Origin: Paramyrothecium sp. XJ0827
Taxonomy: Eukaryota; Ascomycota; Sordariomycetes; Hypocreales; Stachybotryaceae
Direction: 5' to 3'
Length of the DNA: 64,000 bases
NCBI GenBank assembly: GCA_020881915.1
Contig: JAJFPB010000013.1
Location: 248,001 to 312,000, forward strand
Position numbers and translations under genes: made by a program. The notes under the pieces were generated by a model, which was not told the origin of the DNA, ran no database searches, and worked only from the letters and a program-made list of their open reading frames with translations. Shown one piece after another: positions 20,692 through 30,347 of this stretch (position 1 is its first letter; every line of letters begins with the position of its first letter).

Positions 20692-21033
20692 CGTTATCGC
20701 TGGATGCTATGATACTTTCAAATACCAAGATGATAAGGAATGTTCCTTTTGCTGCATGCTCTGAACGCGAGTTCGCGTCTATGAACGCGTCCACTCAGTC
20801 CCCTGTCTAGCTCTTGTCTATAGCGCAACTTGGAAACTCAAATCAAGTCCCTGGTCATGATCAAATCTACATGGGTTAGAGTGGGTCTGAAAAAATAAAT
20901 CTAGTAGATTTGATTTTGCCATTGACTACTAGGTATTCCTGGTTCAGAGTCAACAAATTAACCGTCAAGCATAGCCGACCCTCCTTCTCAGCTACATGCC
21001 TTTTTGCTTCCTGAATCTTGACACTGAGTGGTG
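20692..21033. other. Intergenic, no gene recognised
   Basis: Sequence between the cut OrsD-type gene and the 3' end of the caspase-like gene. It is AT-rich near 20880-20960; no feature is seen. Confidence 0.35.
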
Positions 21034-22953
21034 TTACGTTGACAAGGGCTTGGATATCAGTTCAAAGAAGAACCGTCGTACCCCAAACCGCTGATATTCC
21101 TGAGTCTGCGTCGCTATAGTGCGGATCGTTCCCGAAGATATGATGTCAGTCAGTTCCCTTAACTCATTGCTGCCCCTCATTTTCCTTGAACTTGTTTCGA
21201 GGCCGTGGAGATCTATCCGGCCATCTGCGACTATGACGATGATATTTTCGGGGGTCCTGTCCTGCCCTCTCGGTGTCCCCTCTGGCCAGCTCATGACGGC
21301 TCCCACCAGCTTTCCAGTCAAGTCTACTGCCCCGTATGTATAGCACTCCTTTTTTTGTAGCTCACGGCCACTGGGGCTCCCGGTTGAAAGTTGTGTGGCA
21401 TATTCTGCGCATAGGTTGAAGATCCATACGTATATTGTTGGCGAACCAGTGTTGCGAATCTTGAGATAAAGCTTCTCACCTTCCTCGATGGCCGGGGTCT
21501 CGCCTAACCACGGTTCGCAGTTGCCGTTTCTAACTTGGCCCAGTTCTACGTCAATTTGTTGAGAGATTGCCCTCGATTCTGATATTCCCCCCAGTGTCAA
21601 GAGATGTCGGGAACGGCCTAGTGATTCCAGCTTAGTGATGCATTCAGTCACACAGTCATCATCGACATTTTCTCCTTTACGTTGCCAGTCGCCCAGGAAG
21701 AAAGAAAGGCTTCCTTCGTGACTGACAAGCTGAAGTCGACCAGCTTCCTGATGCACAGTGGCCAAGGGAAGTCGCTCATTCGTGTCGGCGACGCTAAGGA
21801 TCCTCGAAACCGTTATGCGACGACGAAGCTTCTCGGATGCATGAATGCCTGGCAAAGCAACCGGTAGTCTTCCCAACTGCCTCTTCTTTGGGAATGCCTT
21901 CATGCTATGCTCCATGTGCTCCCGGGTTGGACGCGAGATTCCCTCAAAACGAGCCCATGACTTTACTGGTCCGACTTCTGTCACGACAACCTCTGCGATC
22001 TCCTTCTCTGGATTCAACCATTCTTCCTCGAATGGCAACACTGCATACGTATCGTCTTGTTGTAATCCATGGAGGTCTCCTCCATCGAGGACCACAAGAT
22101 CTCCATGAAAAGAAATGGGTATGGCTCCATCGGGGTCCGCTTTGCCGAGACTGAAAGTAAACCGAAGATCGTCACCCTCGATTTGAGGGTATTGCGAAGG
22201 ACAGGTGGCTTTCATACGGTCTCGGATTTGTATCATAATGCTGCGCCATGAGACTTGTATTAATCCAACGCCTTGCGTATGTTTTCGTTGCAGAGTCTTT
22301 TGAAGAGCTTCAGTGAGAACACCCATCTGAACTTTGCCGAAACGTTGCTCGTAAGCGCTCTCCGTTTGGGTTGATGCAACGAGAGTGACGGCATCTGGGT
22401 TCCTCTCATAATGGAACCCTGCGTCGAATTTTCCCTCACTTCGCATCTTTTCAATGTGTTTGGAGACTTCGAGATATTCATTGGGATCGACCGTCTTCAC
22501 CGTCCCGGGTAGCCTAGCCATGCGAGCCGCATGACAACAGTCCAAGATGAGGGTTACATTCTTTGTTTTCTCGGTCGACCTGCGTAAGAGTTGGGATAGT
22601 TCCATATCCGCAATTCCTCTCCAGTCATTCTCTTTCGTCTCTCCGAAGTCAATAGGAACCAGGTATTGCAGGCGCCGGCAGGTCTTTCCATCATTCCCTT
22701 CGTCTCTCATTTCCGCCATGCCACCATGACCGGAGTAGTAGATGACCACAGCGCCGCCCTGGGTCGTCTGTTCATTAATGTGGTTCCAGGCCACGAGGAT
22801 CTTTTCCCTGGTTGCAGGACATATTTTCGTGCATGTGAAGCCATGCTCCTCCAGGACGTTCTGCATGATGCTCAGGTCCGTTTCCACACCACGGAGAGAC
22901 CCCACTGGACATCCAATGAGTAGAGCGCATTTGGTGGACAGTTTCTCGGACAT
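21034..22953 (-). CDS. Caspase-like (peptidase C14) protein with C-terminal accessory domain
   Basis: Single-exon gene for 639 residues. The N-terminal domain (about 8-270) is a caspase-type fold: CALLIGCPVGSL, the catalytic His in VIYYSGHGG and the catalytic Cys in LILDCCHAA are all present. Unlike classical metacaspases it lacks a proline/glutamine-rich N-terminal prodomain. The C-terminal part (about 480-620) has KLYLKIRNTGSPTIYVWIFN and GAVDLTGKLVGAVMSWPEG. This resembles the DUF4384-like beta domain that follows caspase domains in bacterial and fungal stress or conflict proteins; that match is inferred from pattern only. It probably acts in the cytosol, perhaps in programmed cell death or non-self response. 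It is intact, and its neighbours are unrelated. Confidence 0.88.
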   Translation of the reverse strand: MSEKLSTKCALLIGCPVGSLRGVETDLSIMQNVLEEHGFTCTKICPATREKILVAWNHINEQTTQGGAVVIYYSGHGGMAEMRDEGNDGKTCRRLQYLVPIDFGETKENDWRGIADMELSQLLRRSTEKTKNVTLILDCCHAARMARLPGTVKTVDPNEYLEVSKHIEKMRSEGKFDAGFHYERNPDAVTLVASTQTESAYEQRFGKVQMGVLTEALQKTLQRKHTQGVGLIQVSWRSIMIQIRDRMKATCPSQYPQIEGDDLRFTFSLGKADPDGAIPISFHGDLVVLDGGDLHGLQQDDTYAVLPFEEEWLNPEKEIAEVVVTEVGPVKSWARFEGISRPTREHMEHSMKAFPKKRQLGRLPVALPGIHASEKLRRRITVSRILSVADTNERLPLATVHQEAGRLQLVSHEGSLSFFLGDWQRKGENVDDDCVTECITKLESLGRSRHLLTLGGISESRAISQQIDVELGQVRNGNCEPWLGETPAIEEGEKLYLKIRNTGSPTIYVWIFNLCAEYATQLSTGSPSGRELQKKECYTYGAVDLTGKLVGAVMSWPEGTPRGQDRTPENIIVIVADGRIDLHGLETSSRKMRGSNELRELTDIISSGTIRTIATQTQEYQRFGVRRFFFELISKPLST

Positions 22954-24117
22954 GATTCCAGGACGGAGGTGACGCTAGTTTATTTTGCTGCTTTGGGCGT
23001 CATGTGGAGGTGGTGAAGCGGCTTATAAGAAGTGAGCGATATCACGATGGCTAACATTTATGGACAGACTAGATGGACGTGACCTATCGCAAAATTCGTG
23101 GTAATTGTACTTCTAGCGCAAGCAACATTCCAGCCATTCGCTAAGCTGAAAGAGGTATTGAACTATTCCTGCGACCGGGGTAGTCCGATAACATGGCTGG
23201 CTCAATCGTCGTCACAATGTTACCGGTACACTGCCTCGCCCTTCTATTTGCCCAATGCATCGTGCGGGGAGGGCGTGGAAAGACACGAATTGCGATGAGT
23301 TGACACCCTCGGAGCAACAGGAAGAGCGTAGGTGTTCAACGTAAGCATGACGATGTTCGCTTAGCATTCTGTCTCCCACACCTTGACCTTTTCTCCTGTT
23401 ACGCAGTGCCCGCAATTCCTCACCACTCCATGATCGAGATTGAGGGTGTCGCCTTGAGACGCTAGAGAGAGAGATTGTTTTCTCCCATCCAAAACTTGCC
23501 CCGCGACCGAGGCCCAATAGCGAATGGCGAAGCGAGACGTGCCGCTTAGGCCCGCTCCGTGCCGGGAGCAGCGCCTGGGCTGCGTTAGGTACAAGGAACC
23601 CGGCGCTATGGGGGGAAGATCGGGTGGAAATCGATTGTCGCCCGACATTGCACTTGTATTTACGCTAGACATGTAAGAGATCGACTGGTTCTGGACGTAT
23701 AACTAGGAGTGTAGGTTATGAATCAAACTCGACATTCAAGCCAAATGTTAATTTTGGAGTCTCACAGTACGTTAGGGGCATCGTTGGGGCAGTGCCGAGG
23801 CAGTGTTGTGGCTGTGTCAAAACATAATACGTGGTCAGCATGTTCCTTACCGAAGTTTTCCCTCAAAATGCCTTTGATGCAATCTCTTTCCGGCCTACTG
23901 CTTTCGAGTCCAAAACAAGCTGCCCATAATCATTTCATTGACTGTCTAGTCGACATTTACTGCGTACATTTATCGAAATTTTCTTGCTCAAAAAGCGCCT
24001 TGCTTGTGAAAATTGCATGGCCTTGCTTAAATATTTGCAGGTCACACAAGATACGACATGGTGAAGACATCGTATCTAGAGCTAGATGCGACGCTCAACC
24101 CCTAAACTGAATAACTA
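22954..24117. other. Intergenic, no gene recognised
   Basis: Only short frames occur here. A minus-strand frame at 23361-23672 (103 aa) starts MSSVNTSAMSGDN and has no recognised domain. The rest looks non-coding and includes the promoters of the caspase-like and transporter genes. Confidence 0.35.
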
Positions 24118-25754
24118 TTGTCAGGCTATCACAATTCCCCATTCTCATCGAAGTATCTCTACTACTGCCAGATCAAGAGGCTGCCCACATTTCCAATGTA
24201 TTCAGCTAAAACACGGTGCCAGAAACCGTTCCTCAACGAGACGGTTGATGTCAAGAATCAAGATTGCGAAGCGCAGGGCATCGCCGATTGTCATGCAGCT
24301 GGTCCGGCTCCTGATAAATGTGCAGACAACAACTGGTGTACTGTTCAACAGCAGCCGCTAAACAGAGGACTAGTCATCAATTTCGACCATTTGGAAATCT
24401 TGATGAGCTTAAGGAAGCCTGAGCAGCCCACTCCACCTATGTTCCCGATCTCCCGTTATGGGTCTACCTCGACATATCTCCCTCCACGGGTAACCATAGA
24501 TGGAGACTTCATTGATGTCCGATGTGAAGAGCAGTCAAACCAGTCCAACCAGGATCAAGATACAGCCTCAAGCCTGAGGGATATACGACAAATCCAGTGG
24601 AACCATAGGCGATTTAGCTTCTACTCCTCAGCCTTGGGGTCGATTATCCAAGCTGCTGAGTTCAGTGACCTGGTCCATCCTGGCGAAGATGTCAGAGGTC
24701 TTTTCAGCTTCCCAAGAAAAGAAAAAGACGTTAATGGGTTCTGGTGGTTTAACGTGGACAACGCAACCGAAAGAGAAGTTCAGACAATCTGCGCCGCTTT
24801 TGGCATCCACCATTTAACTGTTGAGGATATATGCACCCAGGAGAGCCGCGAGAAGATCGAACTGTTTCCGCATTACTATTTCGCCTGCTTCAAGTCTTTC
24901 AAGCAGGTTGAACGGGTTAATAAGGTCGACTATGCACACTTCAACGTGTATGTTGTGGTATTTCGTGAGGGTACAATCAGTTTCAGCTTCATGCCCAACG
25001 CCCATGCCTCTCAGGTTCAGTCGCGGATATCCATGCTGAAGGACTTGGTTGTGTTGAGCAGTGATTGGATTTGCTATGCTTTAATGTAAGTTTGACTGGT
25101 CATATATGCAATATTTTCGTTTGAGTGTGTGGTTAACTGGTCTACAGTGACGATGTTGTTGATTCCTTCGGTCCTCCGATCGACCGAATCAGACGGGAAA
25201 CAGAAATGGTGGAAGACCAAGTGTTTATCACCCGTCCGAACAATAACCAGGAATTTCATCGCAAAATCGGCATGATTAGGAAAAATATCATGTCCCTCAC
25301 ACGTCCGCTCCATGACAAAGCAGATATTTTACGCGCCTTCCTTAAACGATGCAAAGAAGAGTATACCGTTACGCCCCATATTGATATGCGACTATTCGTT
25401 GGCGATATCCAGGACCACGTCGTGACTATGACTAATAATTTAAATCACTTTGAAAAGATACTGGCGTGTTCTCACAGCAACTACCTAAATCAAATGTCTA
25501 TACAGAAGATTGGCCAAGGGAACCGGGCCAACGAATTTATGAGACGCGTCACCGTCACTACCACAACTATTCTCGCCATGACTGTTGTTAGTGGCATATT
25601 CGGTATGAATGTGCTGGTTCCTTGGCAAAACGACGAGAAAATATATGCCTTTATAGGCATTGTGGGCACAATCTTCGTATTTGGACTCATTTGCTTCCTG
25701 GTTTTAAGATGCAGAAGATCCAAGAAGGCTGTTTTTATCAGACGTTGTGACTAG
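24118..25754 (+). CDS. CorA/ALR-type magnesium transporter
   Basis: Membrane channel for Mg2+ (plasma or vacuolar membrane) of the fungal Alr1/Mnr2-like CorA branch. Two exons, 24118-25085 and 25148-25754; the intron 25086-25147 (62 nt) splits an Ile codon (YAL-I-DDVVDSF). The N-terminal third is poorly conserved; the CorA domain starts around residue 100. Conserved features: GFWWFNVDNATEREVQTIC, LTVEDICTQESREKIE, YYFACFKSF. Two C-terminal helices follow. The first (TTTTILAMTVVSGIF) runs straight into the signature GMN, and the second is IYAFIGIVGTIFVFGLICF. The first ATG at 24118 may be too far upstream; ATG at 24403 (MSLRKPEQP) is an alternative start, since the sequence before it is compositionally odd. 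Confidence 0.87.
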
Positions 25755-26810
25755 AGTCGAGCAAGTTGAGAGACTAGGTCTGCTTGTCATCATGCTCAAG
25801 TTACGTGGCTAGAACTAGACTGACCCATAGAACAGCTGGATTTGAATAAACTGGCATTGAGCTTGAATACCTACGTATGGGAAGTTAAAATAAAACATAC
25901 AGAGCGCTTATTACGCGTGATATTCCATGTTGAATTTGTTTCAGAGCCAGTGAGGTTTGGGTTCAGCATCCGCCAAGTTAAGCCTTAACCTTTTCCAAAC
26001 TGGTCCACTTCTGGCCCTGTATGGCGCAGTCATAGTGTGTGGCTTGCCTCTGGAGTCCCTGTACGCTGGAGCATTAACAGCTAAGTATGCCTCAGACCAG
26101 TAAGATGTTGGCTTTGAAATGGTCGGTCATGATGGTAGGTCGACGAGACGTAGATGCATGCTCTTCCACAAAAAGTCGCTCGTCGCTAACGCAATTTAGA
26201 CATTGTGACCCATACATGAGATAAAGGGGAATGATCAGGACCGAACCTAGTCTCCAGCTCTGCTGGTTCACCCGAAGCGAAGGGCAAGAGCATCTGTACT
26301 CATAATTCTACGCTGCATAGCTGCTGACTACGGTGGGACAAAATCGTAGCATTGGTCGAGGGACAATGCGGCGGGACAAGGTCCTACTAGTAGCAAAGCA
26401 GGTCCTAATGAGGTTAGAAAACGGACTGAGAACAGGGCACGGGATCAAGACAGTTAAACTAGCCAGACACAAAGACATCCATGTACAATACAGCGCCAAG
26501 GATTCGGGGCCAGTGCAGGTGATGATGCCACATTGGTCAGCTGTGAGTCACCGTTCGGTGAACGCCACGGTCCAGGCTCTCTTGTTCTCTTTTCTGGTTG
26601 TGCGGGTATCCGAGGGTGGCTGGGAATTGGGAAATGGTTGTGGATCGATGTTACGTGACTGTATTTCGGAGGCCATAGGGTGGTTCAAATAATCTCATGA
26701 CTTTAACTTTGGTTAAGCTTCAGCCCAGTCATACGACCTCAACGGCCTTATGAGCCAACCAGCTCGAGTGACTCAAACTTTGGACCATTCATTACGTCTG
26801 CTATGTCTAT
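25755..26810. other. Intergenic, no gene recognised
   Basis: About 1 kb with only short overlapping frames on both strands. A frame at 26333-26692 plus lacks any domain and its antisense is equally open. Nothing else is seen. Confidence 0.35.
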
Positions 26811-28116
26811 CTATTGATGCTTCAGCTTCGTGCTGTACCTAACCTGTAAACAACCCACAGCCCGCTCTTGGAATTGTTTTTTGTGTTGTGCGTGAATATC
26901 CTTCCATGATAGCCCTCGATTCTTCAGTGTAGTAATTAGTCTATCCTCTTCAGGAGTAAAGTTGCTTCTTGCCGAGCCTCGCTTTCCCTTTGTTATTGCG
27001 CTAGGAGCTCTAGGCCTGGGAGGCGCAACCCTGCGACACCGTACTCGCACCAGCCTGTTCATTCATACAAGGTACCCAAGTAAATTGTAGTTGGAAAGTC
27101 ACCGACCCATCAATGGTGATACGTTTCAGAACTGCTTGTCCAAGTGGCCATTCCTCAAACTTTACTGTAGGTGCTTGACTGTGTGACTCACTGTCACTGG
27201 TGTGAGAGTGTGGTGGGCTGGGCATACCGTACGGGCCTGCAGTTGATGAATTCTGCCCTGAGAAGTTGCCGCTGGCTGACTGCGCCTTTTTCCTGGTGGA
27301 CCTTCTAAGAATATTTGAGCTGGGGGGAAGAATGGCTTTCCGGCGCCTGGACGATTTGGAAGGCCGGCGGCAGATGCCATCACCATCTTCGTCTGCCTCT
27401 GTTTCATTTGAGCCAGAGAGCCCACGGAAGCCATTGCATAGTGGTTGCCGAGGAGCTTGGTCCTGGTCGCTGTCACTGTCAGGAGGCTCATAAGGATCAT
27501 CACGGGGATCGTTCTGAACATGCACAGCAGTCCTTCGACGTTTGCGACGATGTTGATCTTCATCTGCTGAATCGGTCTCGGAGATCGCCGTACTATAAGT
27601 CGCGTAACGAGCTGAAGTCTTTCTCTGACGAAGCCTTGACTTGACTGGAAGCGACTGGCTGCTATCCTCGTCATCGCCGCTTCCACAAGCAGATACATTA
27701 CAGGACCCAGCACTTTGGGAAGCGCCTGTTCCATGCCTTGAAGGGCATCTTGTATAGTGAGGCGAGAAGCGGAACCTAGTGCATGTCATAAGGAGGTTGC
27801 GTGACGTGTCCTCTGTGGCTCCGTTCTGCGTGTCCACCTCAGGCGGGCATACAATATTTTCTGGCTGGTATTGGGAGCCGAGCGCGATAGAGTCGGGCAA
27901 TCCGTTGACCAGCTCCATTGATACGCTGGTTTCAGGGGGAGTGTTGAGTAGAATGATCGGTCCTGCTAACGCCGGAGAACAGGGGGATGCGGAAGACTGG
28001 GGGATGTTGGGCATGTTCGAGTCGTCTTCCTGCGGATTCGACAGAGATGAGCTCCTTAGCTCTGTCCCGTCTATCATAGGGTATTGAGAAGGATGAATAG
28101 ATGACAGGAGAACCAT
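26811..28116 (-). CDS. Myb/SANT-like DNA-binding protein, possible frameshift
   Basis: Probable nuclear protein. The long N-terminal part (28116-27010) is disordered, Ser-rich and basic, with KRRRTAV and SSRRRKA stretches. A conserved strand (FEEWPLGQAVLKRI, SVTFQLQFTW) precedes a Myb-like helix-turn-helix in another frame: FTPEEDRLITTLKNRGLSWK through LQVRYSTKLKHQ (27062-26811). The two parts overlap at 27010-27062. I could not find a GT-AG intron that joins them in phase, so either a one-base frameshift or an unusual splice is needed. The ATG used here directly follows the stop codon of the tannase in the same frame, so a downstream start (MIDGTELR, about 28077) may be real. A decayed paralogue of the N-terminal part lies at 61.5-62.2 kb. 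Confidence 0.65.
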
Positions 28117-29744
28117 CTAGACCCCACAAGTGTAGCTGGTCTCAAGTGCAGTGTTGCCCTGACCATTGTACCGGACCTTTTTGGGGTACGGGCAGAGGAA
28201 CCTGCTGTTCAACGTTCCGTTTTTGTCGGTAAAGCTGACCGGCAGGGCGTCCGGCACAGTCCCGTTCTCTACCCACGCTCGCAGAGCATCAAAGGCGGTT
28301 TCAGACTGTCCATGTCCTCCAAAACAGTGGCCAAGGCCGGGCGCTTCGAACATTCGGTAATGATCGTGAATGTCAGGAATCACCGCCGCGACGGAGCCAT
28401 AGTAATCTAGGGAGCCCCCAAGAGGGATGAGGGGGTCAAGCTTTATGTGTGTCAGTTCTTGTGTTCATATAGGCCGTTAAGCAAGGCCATGAAAGGAGGA
28501 TATCTTACCGTGCCATGGTACCCCAGGATCTTACCGCCTCGTTGGAAGAACGGTGCCAGGTTGGTGTCGTCTCCGTTGATATGAGAGTATTGAACGACCG
28601 ACGACTCGAAGATACGGTCATAATCATCATGCGTGAGGGTGCCGAAAGTCATGTTGGGGTTGCGCTCGACAAAAATGGATGCCCATTCCGTGAAGACAGA
28701 GAATGGGACACCAGTACAAGTACCATTGCCCAAACACCTGGTGAGAGCGGTTCCCTTTCCAAGACCACTGATGACGGTGATGTTTGTCCCGGGCGCTACA
28801 CCGTACCATTGAAAGTTGCCATTGTTGGATCTGGGGCCCGCCCAAGTTGCGTTGGATACGGCAGCCGCGGCCTCAGATATTTCCATCTGAGTGCCAGCGC
28901 AGTCGAAGGTGGTGCCTACGACGGTGAAGGGATCGAACTTGCACGAGCCAACATCAGATACTATGCCGTCAAGGACGCCGTCTTGTCCATCGCATGCGGC
29001 TGTAGCCGCCATGCCAATCTCATGCAGTTCGCAGGGTGCTGGGTATTCGCCCATCATGTTCATGACAAGCTGCGGCCAGAACATGCCGTTGATGAACTGG
29101 TTCCAGTTGATAGCTGGGGCCGAGGATGCAATGCCGTCATATGCATCAGGATAGCGTTGGGCAAGCGTCAGACCCTGACGACCACCTTGCGAGCAGCCGC
29201 TGAAGTAGGAGAACTCCGGCTTCCGGCCGTAAAAGCTGTTGACGAGGCTCTTGCCAATTATGGCTTGTTCGTTGAGAGAGGTTGTCATTAAGTTCTGGAA
29301 CAGGTAGAGGTTAACGTTCCCTGGGCTTAGGGGGCCCCATTCGGTGGCAGGCCTTCCCTGCTGCCCAGCGTCAGTTGTGGTAGTTGCGTACCCTTCTCCC
29401 ACGGCAGCGGACATTTGAATATCGGAGAGCGCATACCGTCCGGCGACAAGTTCAGCGCCCCCAACGGCCTGCAGTCGGCCGTTCCACTCAATGGGAAGCC
29501 AAGCCTCGACAGTGATCATGTCGTCCTGGCCGGGATGCGTGTAGGAGACGGTGATGTTGCAGTAGTCGACGTTTTCAACTTCGAATGGGCCATGATGGAA
29601 GTTGAAGTCCCCTGGAACACTGGTTGTGAAATTGGTGACCATGGATGCGCTCATATTGAGAATCTGGGTACCAAAGATATCGGGAGCTACCAAATTCTCT
29701 GCCGAACAGGCGACTAGAGAATCGGCGGTGTAGTTGTTCGTCAT
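28117..29744 (-). CDS. Tannase/feruloyl esterase family hydrolase
   Basis: Alpha/beta hydrolase of the tannase family, which hydrolyses gallate or hydroxycinnamate esters. Two exons, 29744-28509 and 28440-28117, with intron 28441-28508 (68 nt), give 519 residues. The nucleophile motif is GCSQGG with the Cys before the catalytic Ser. The Asp is in DPLIPLGGS, and the His-Cys pair in GLGHCFGG completes the family's CS-D-HC arrangement. There are many N-glycosylation sequons, usual for a secreted enzyme. The start at 29744 has a CACC context and a TATA-like CATAAATA about 145 bp upstream. The protein begins [18 protein letters not shown] without a hydrophobic signal peptide; an in-frame ATG 18 codons... 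upstream context offers none either. Either the leader was lost or this member is not classically secreted. Confidence 0.88.
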
Positions 29745-30033
29745 GGTGTAAGATATGGACAAGAGAGCGTGGGGGTTTCGGTCTGGTGTATGATAACGAG
29801 AACGACAGAAAAGATTGGATGGAAGAGAGACTGCTGATTGATTGTGCAGGTGAGGAAAAAGTTACACTGAAGTCCGGACAGTGGCCGTATTTATGGCGTC
29901 GAAGCCACCATACATCAGCGGGGGCCGTCTTGCGAATGGCATCTCGTGAATGCTGTCTCGCGAATGCCGATTGTGGATGCCGTCGTCGTATAGTAAAAGC
30001 GAGCATTGACAGGTTGAAATTTACAAGGTGCTC
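29745..30033. promoter_or_regulatory. Tannase 5' region
   Basis: It contains a TATA-like CATAAATA on the minus strand at about 29886-29894 and pyrimidine-rich leader sequence before the ATG at 29744. It is bordered by the 3' tail of the LINE at 30034. Confidence 0.5.
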
Positions 30034-30056
30034 AGATAGATAGATAGATAGATAGA
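30034..30056. repeat. (GATA)n microsatellite tail of the LINE
   Basis: Uninterrupted GATA repeats lie exactly at the 3' end of the retrotransposon, as in other LINEs that end in simple repeats instead of poly(A). Confidence 0.85.
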
Positions 30057-30347
30057 GTTTATTACGCCCGGGAGAACGAATCTCATAGGGCCAGTAGGTA
30101 CGCTAAGCTATTTACGATTCCTCCGCATTGATTCGGTCTACACAAAGGAAAGCCCCACTTCTCTTCTTAAGTCTTTTCCATTCAAGCCTCGCTTGACTCT
30201 GCTTGACAGGCCTGCTTGAAGGCCGACTTCTCCAAGTGTTCAGCATCCTATCTTCAGCAGCTGAAGCATGGTCTGTCAACTTGAGGCTGTTCGATGTTAG
30301 TAGTCAACTGTGATGTTAATGTTTTAATATGTTCTGTTTTCCCTTTC

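Noticed and set aside
23361..23672. 103-codon minus-strand gene
   Set aside because: No domain, no supporting splice structure, composition not clearly coding; kept only as part of an intergenic entry.
26333..26692. 119-codon plus-strand gene
   Set aside because: The antisense is also open and the sequence matches no family; treated as non-coding.
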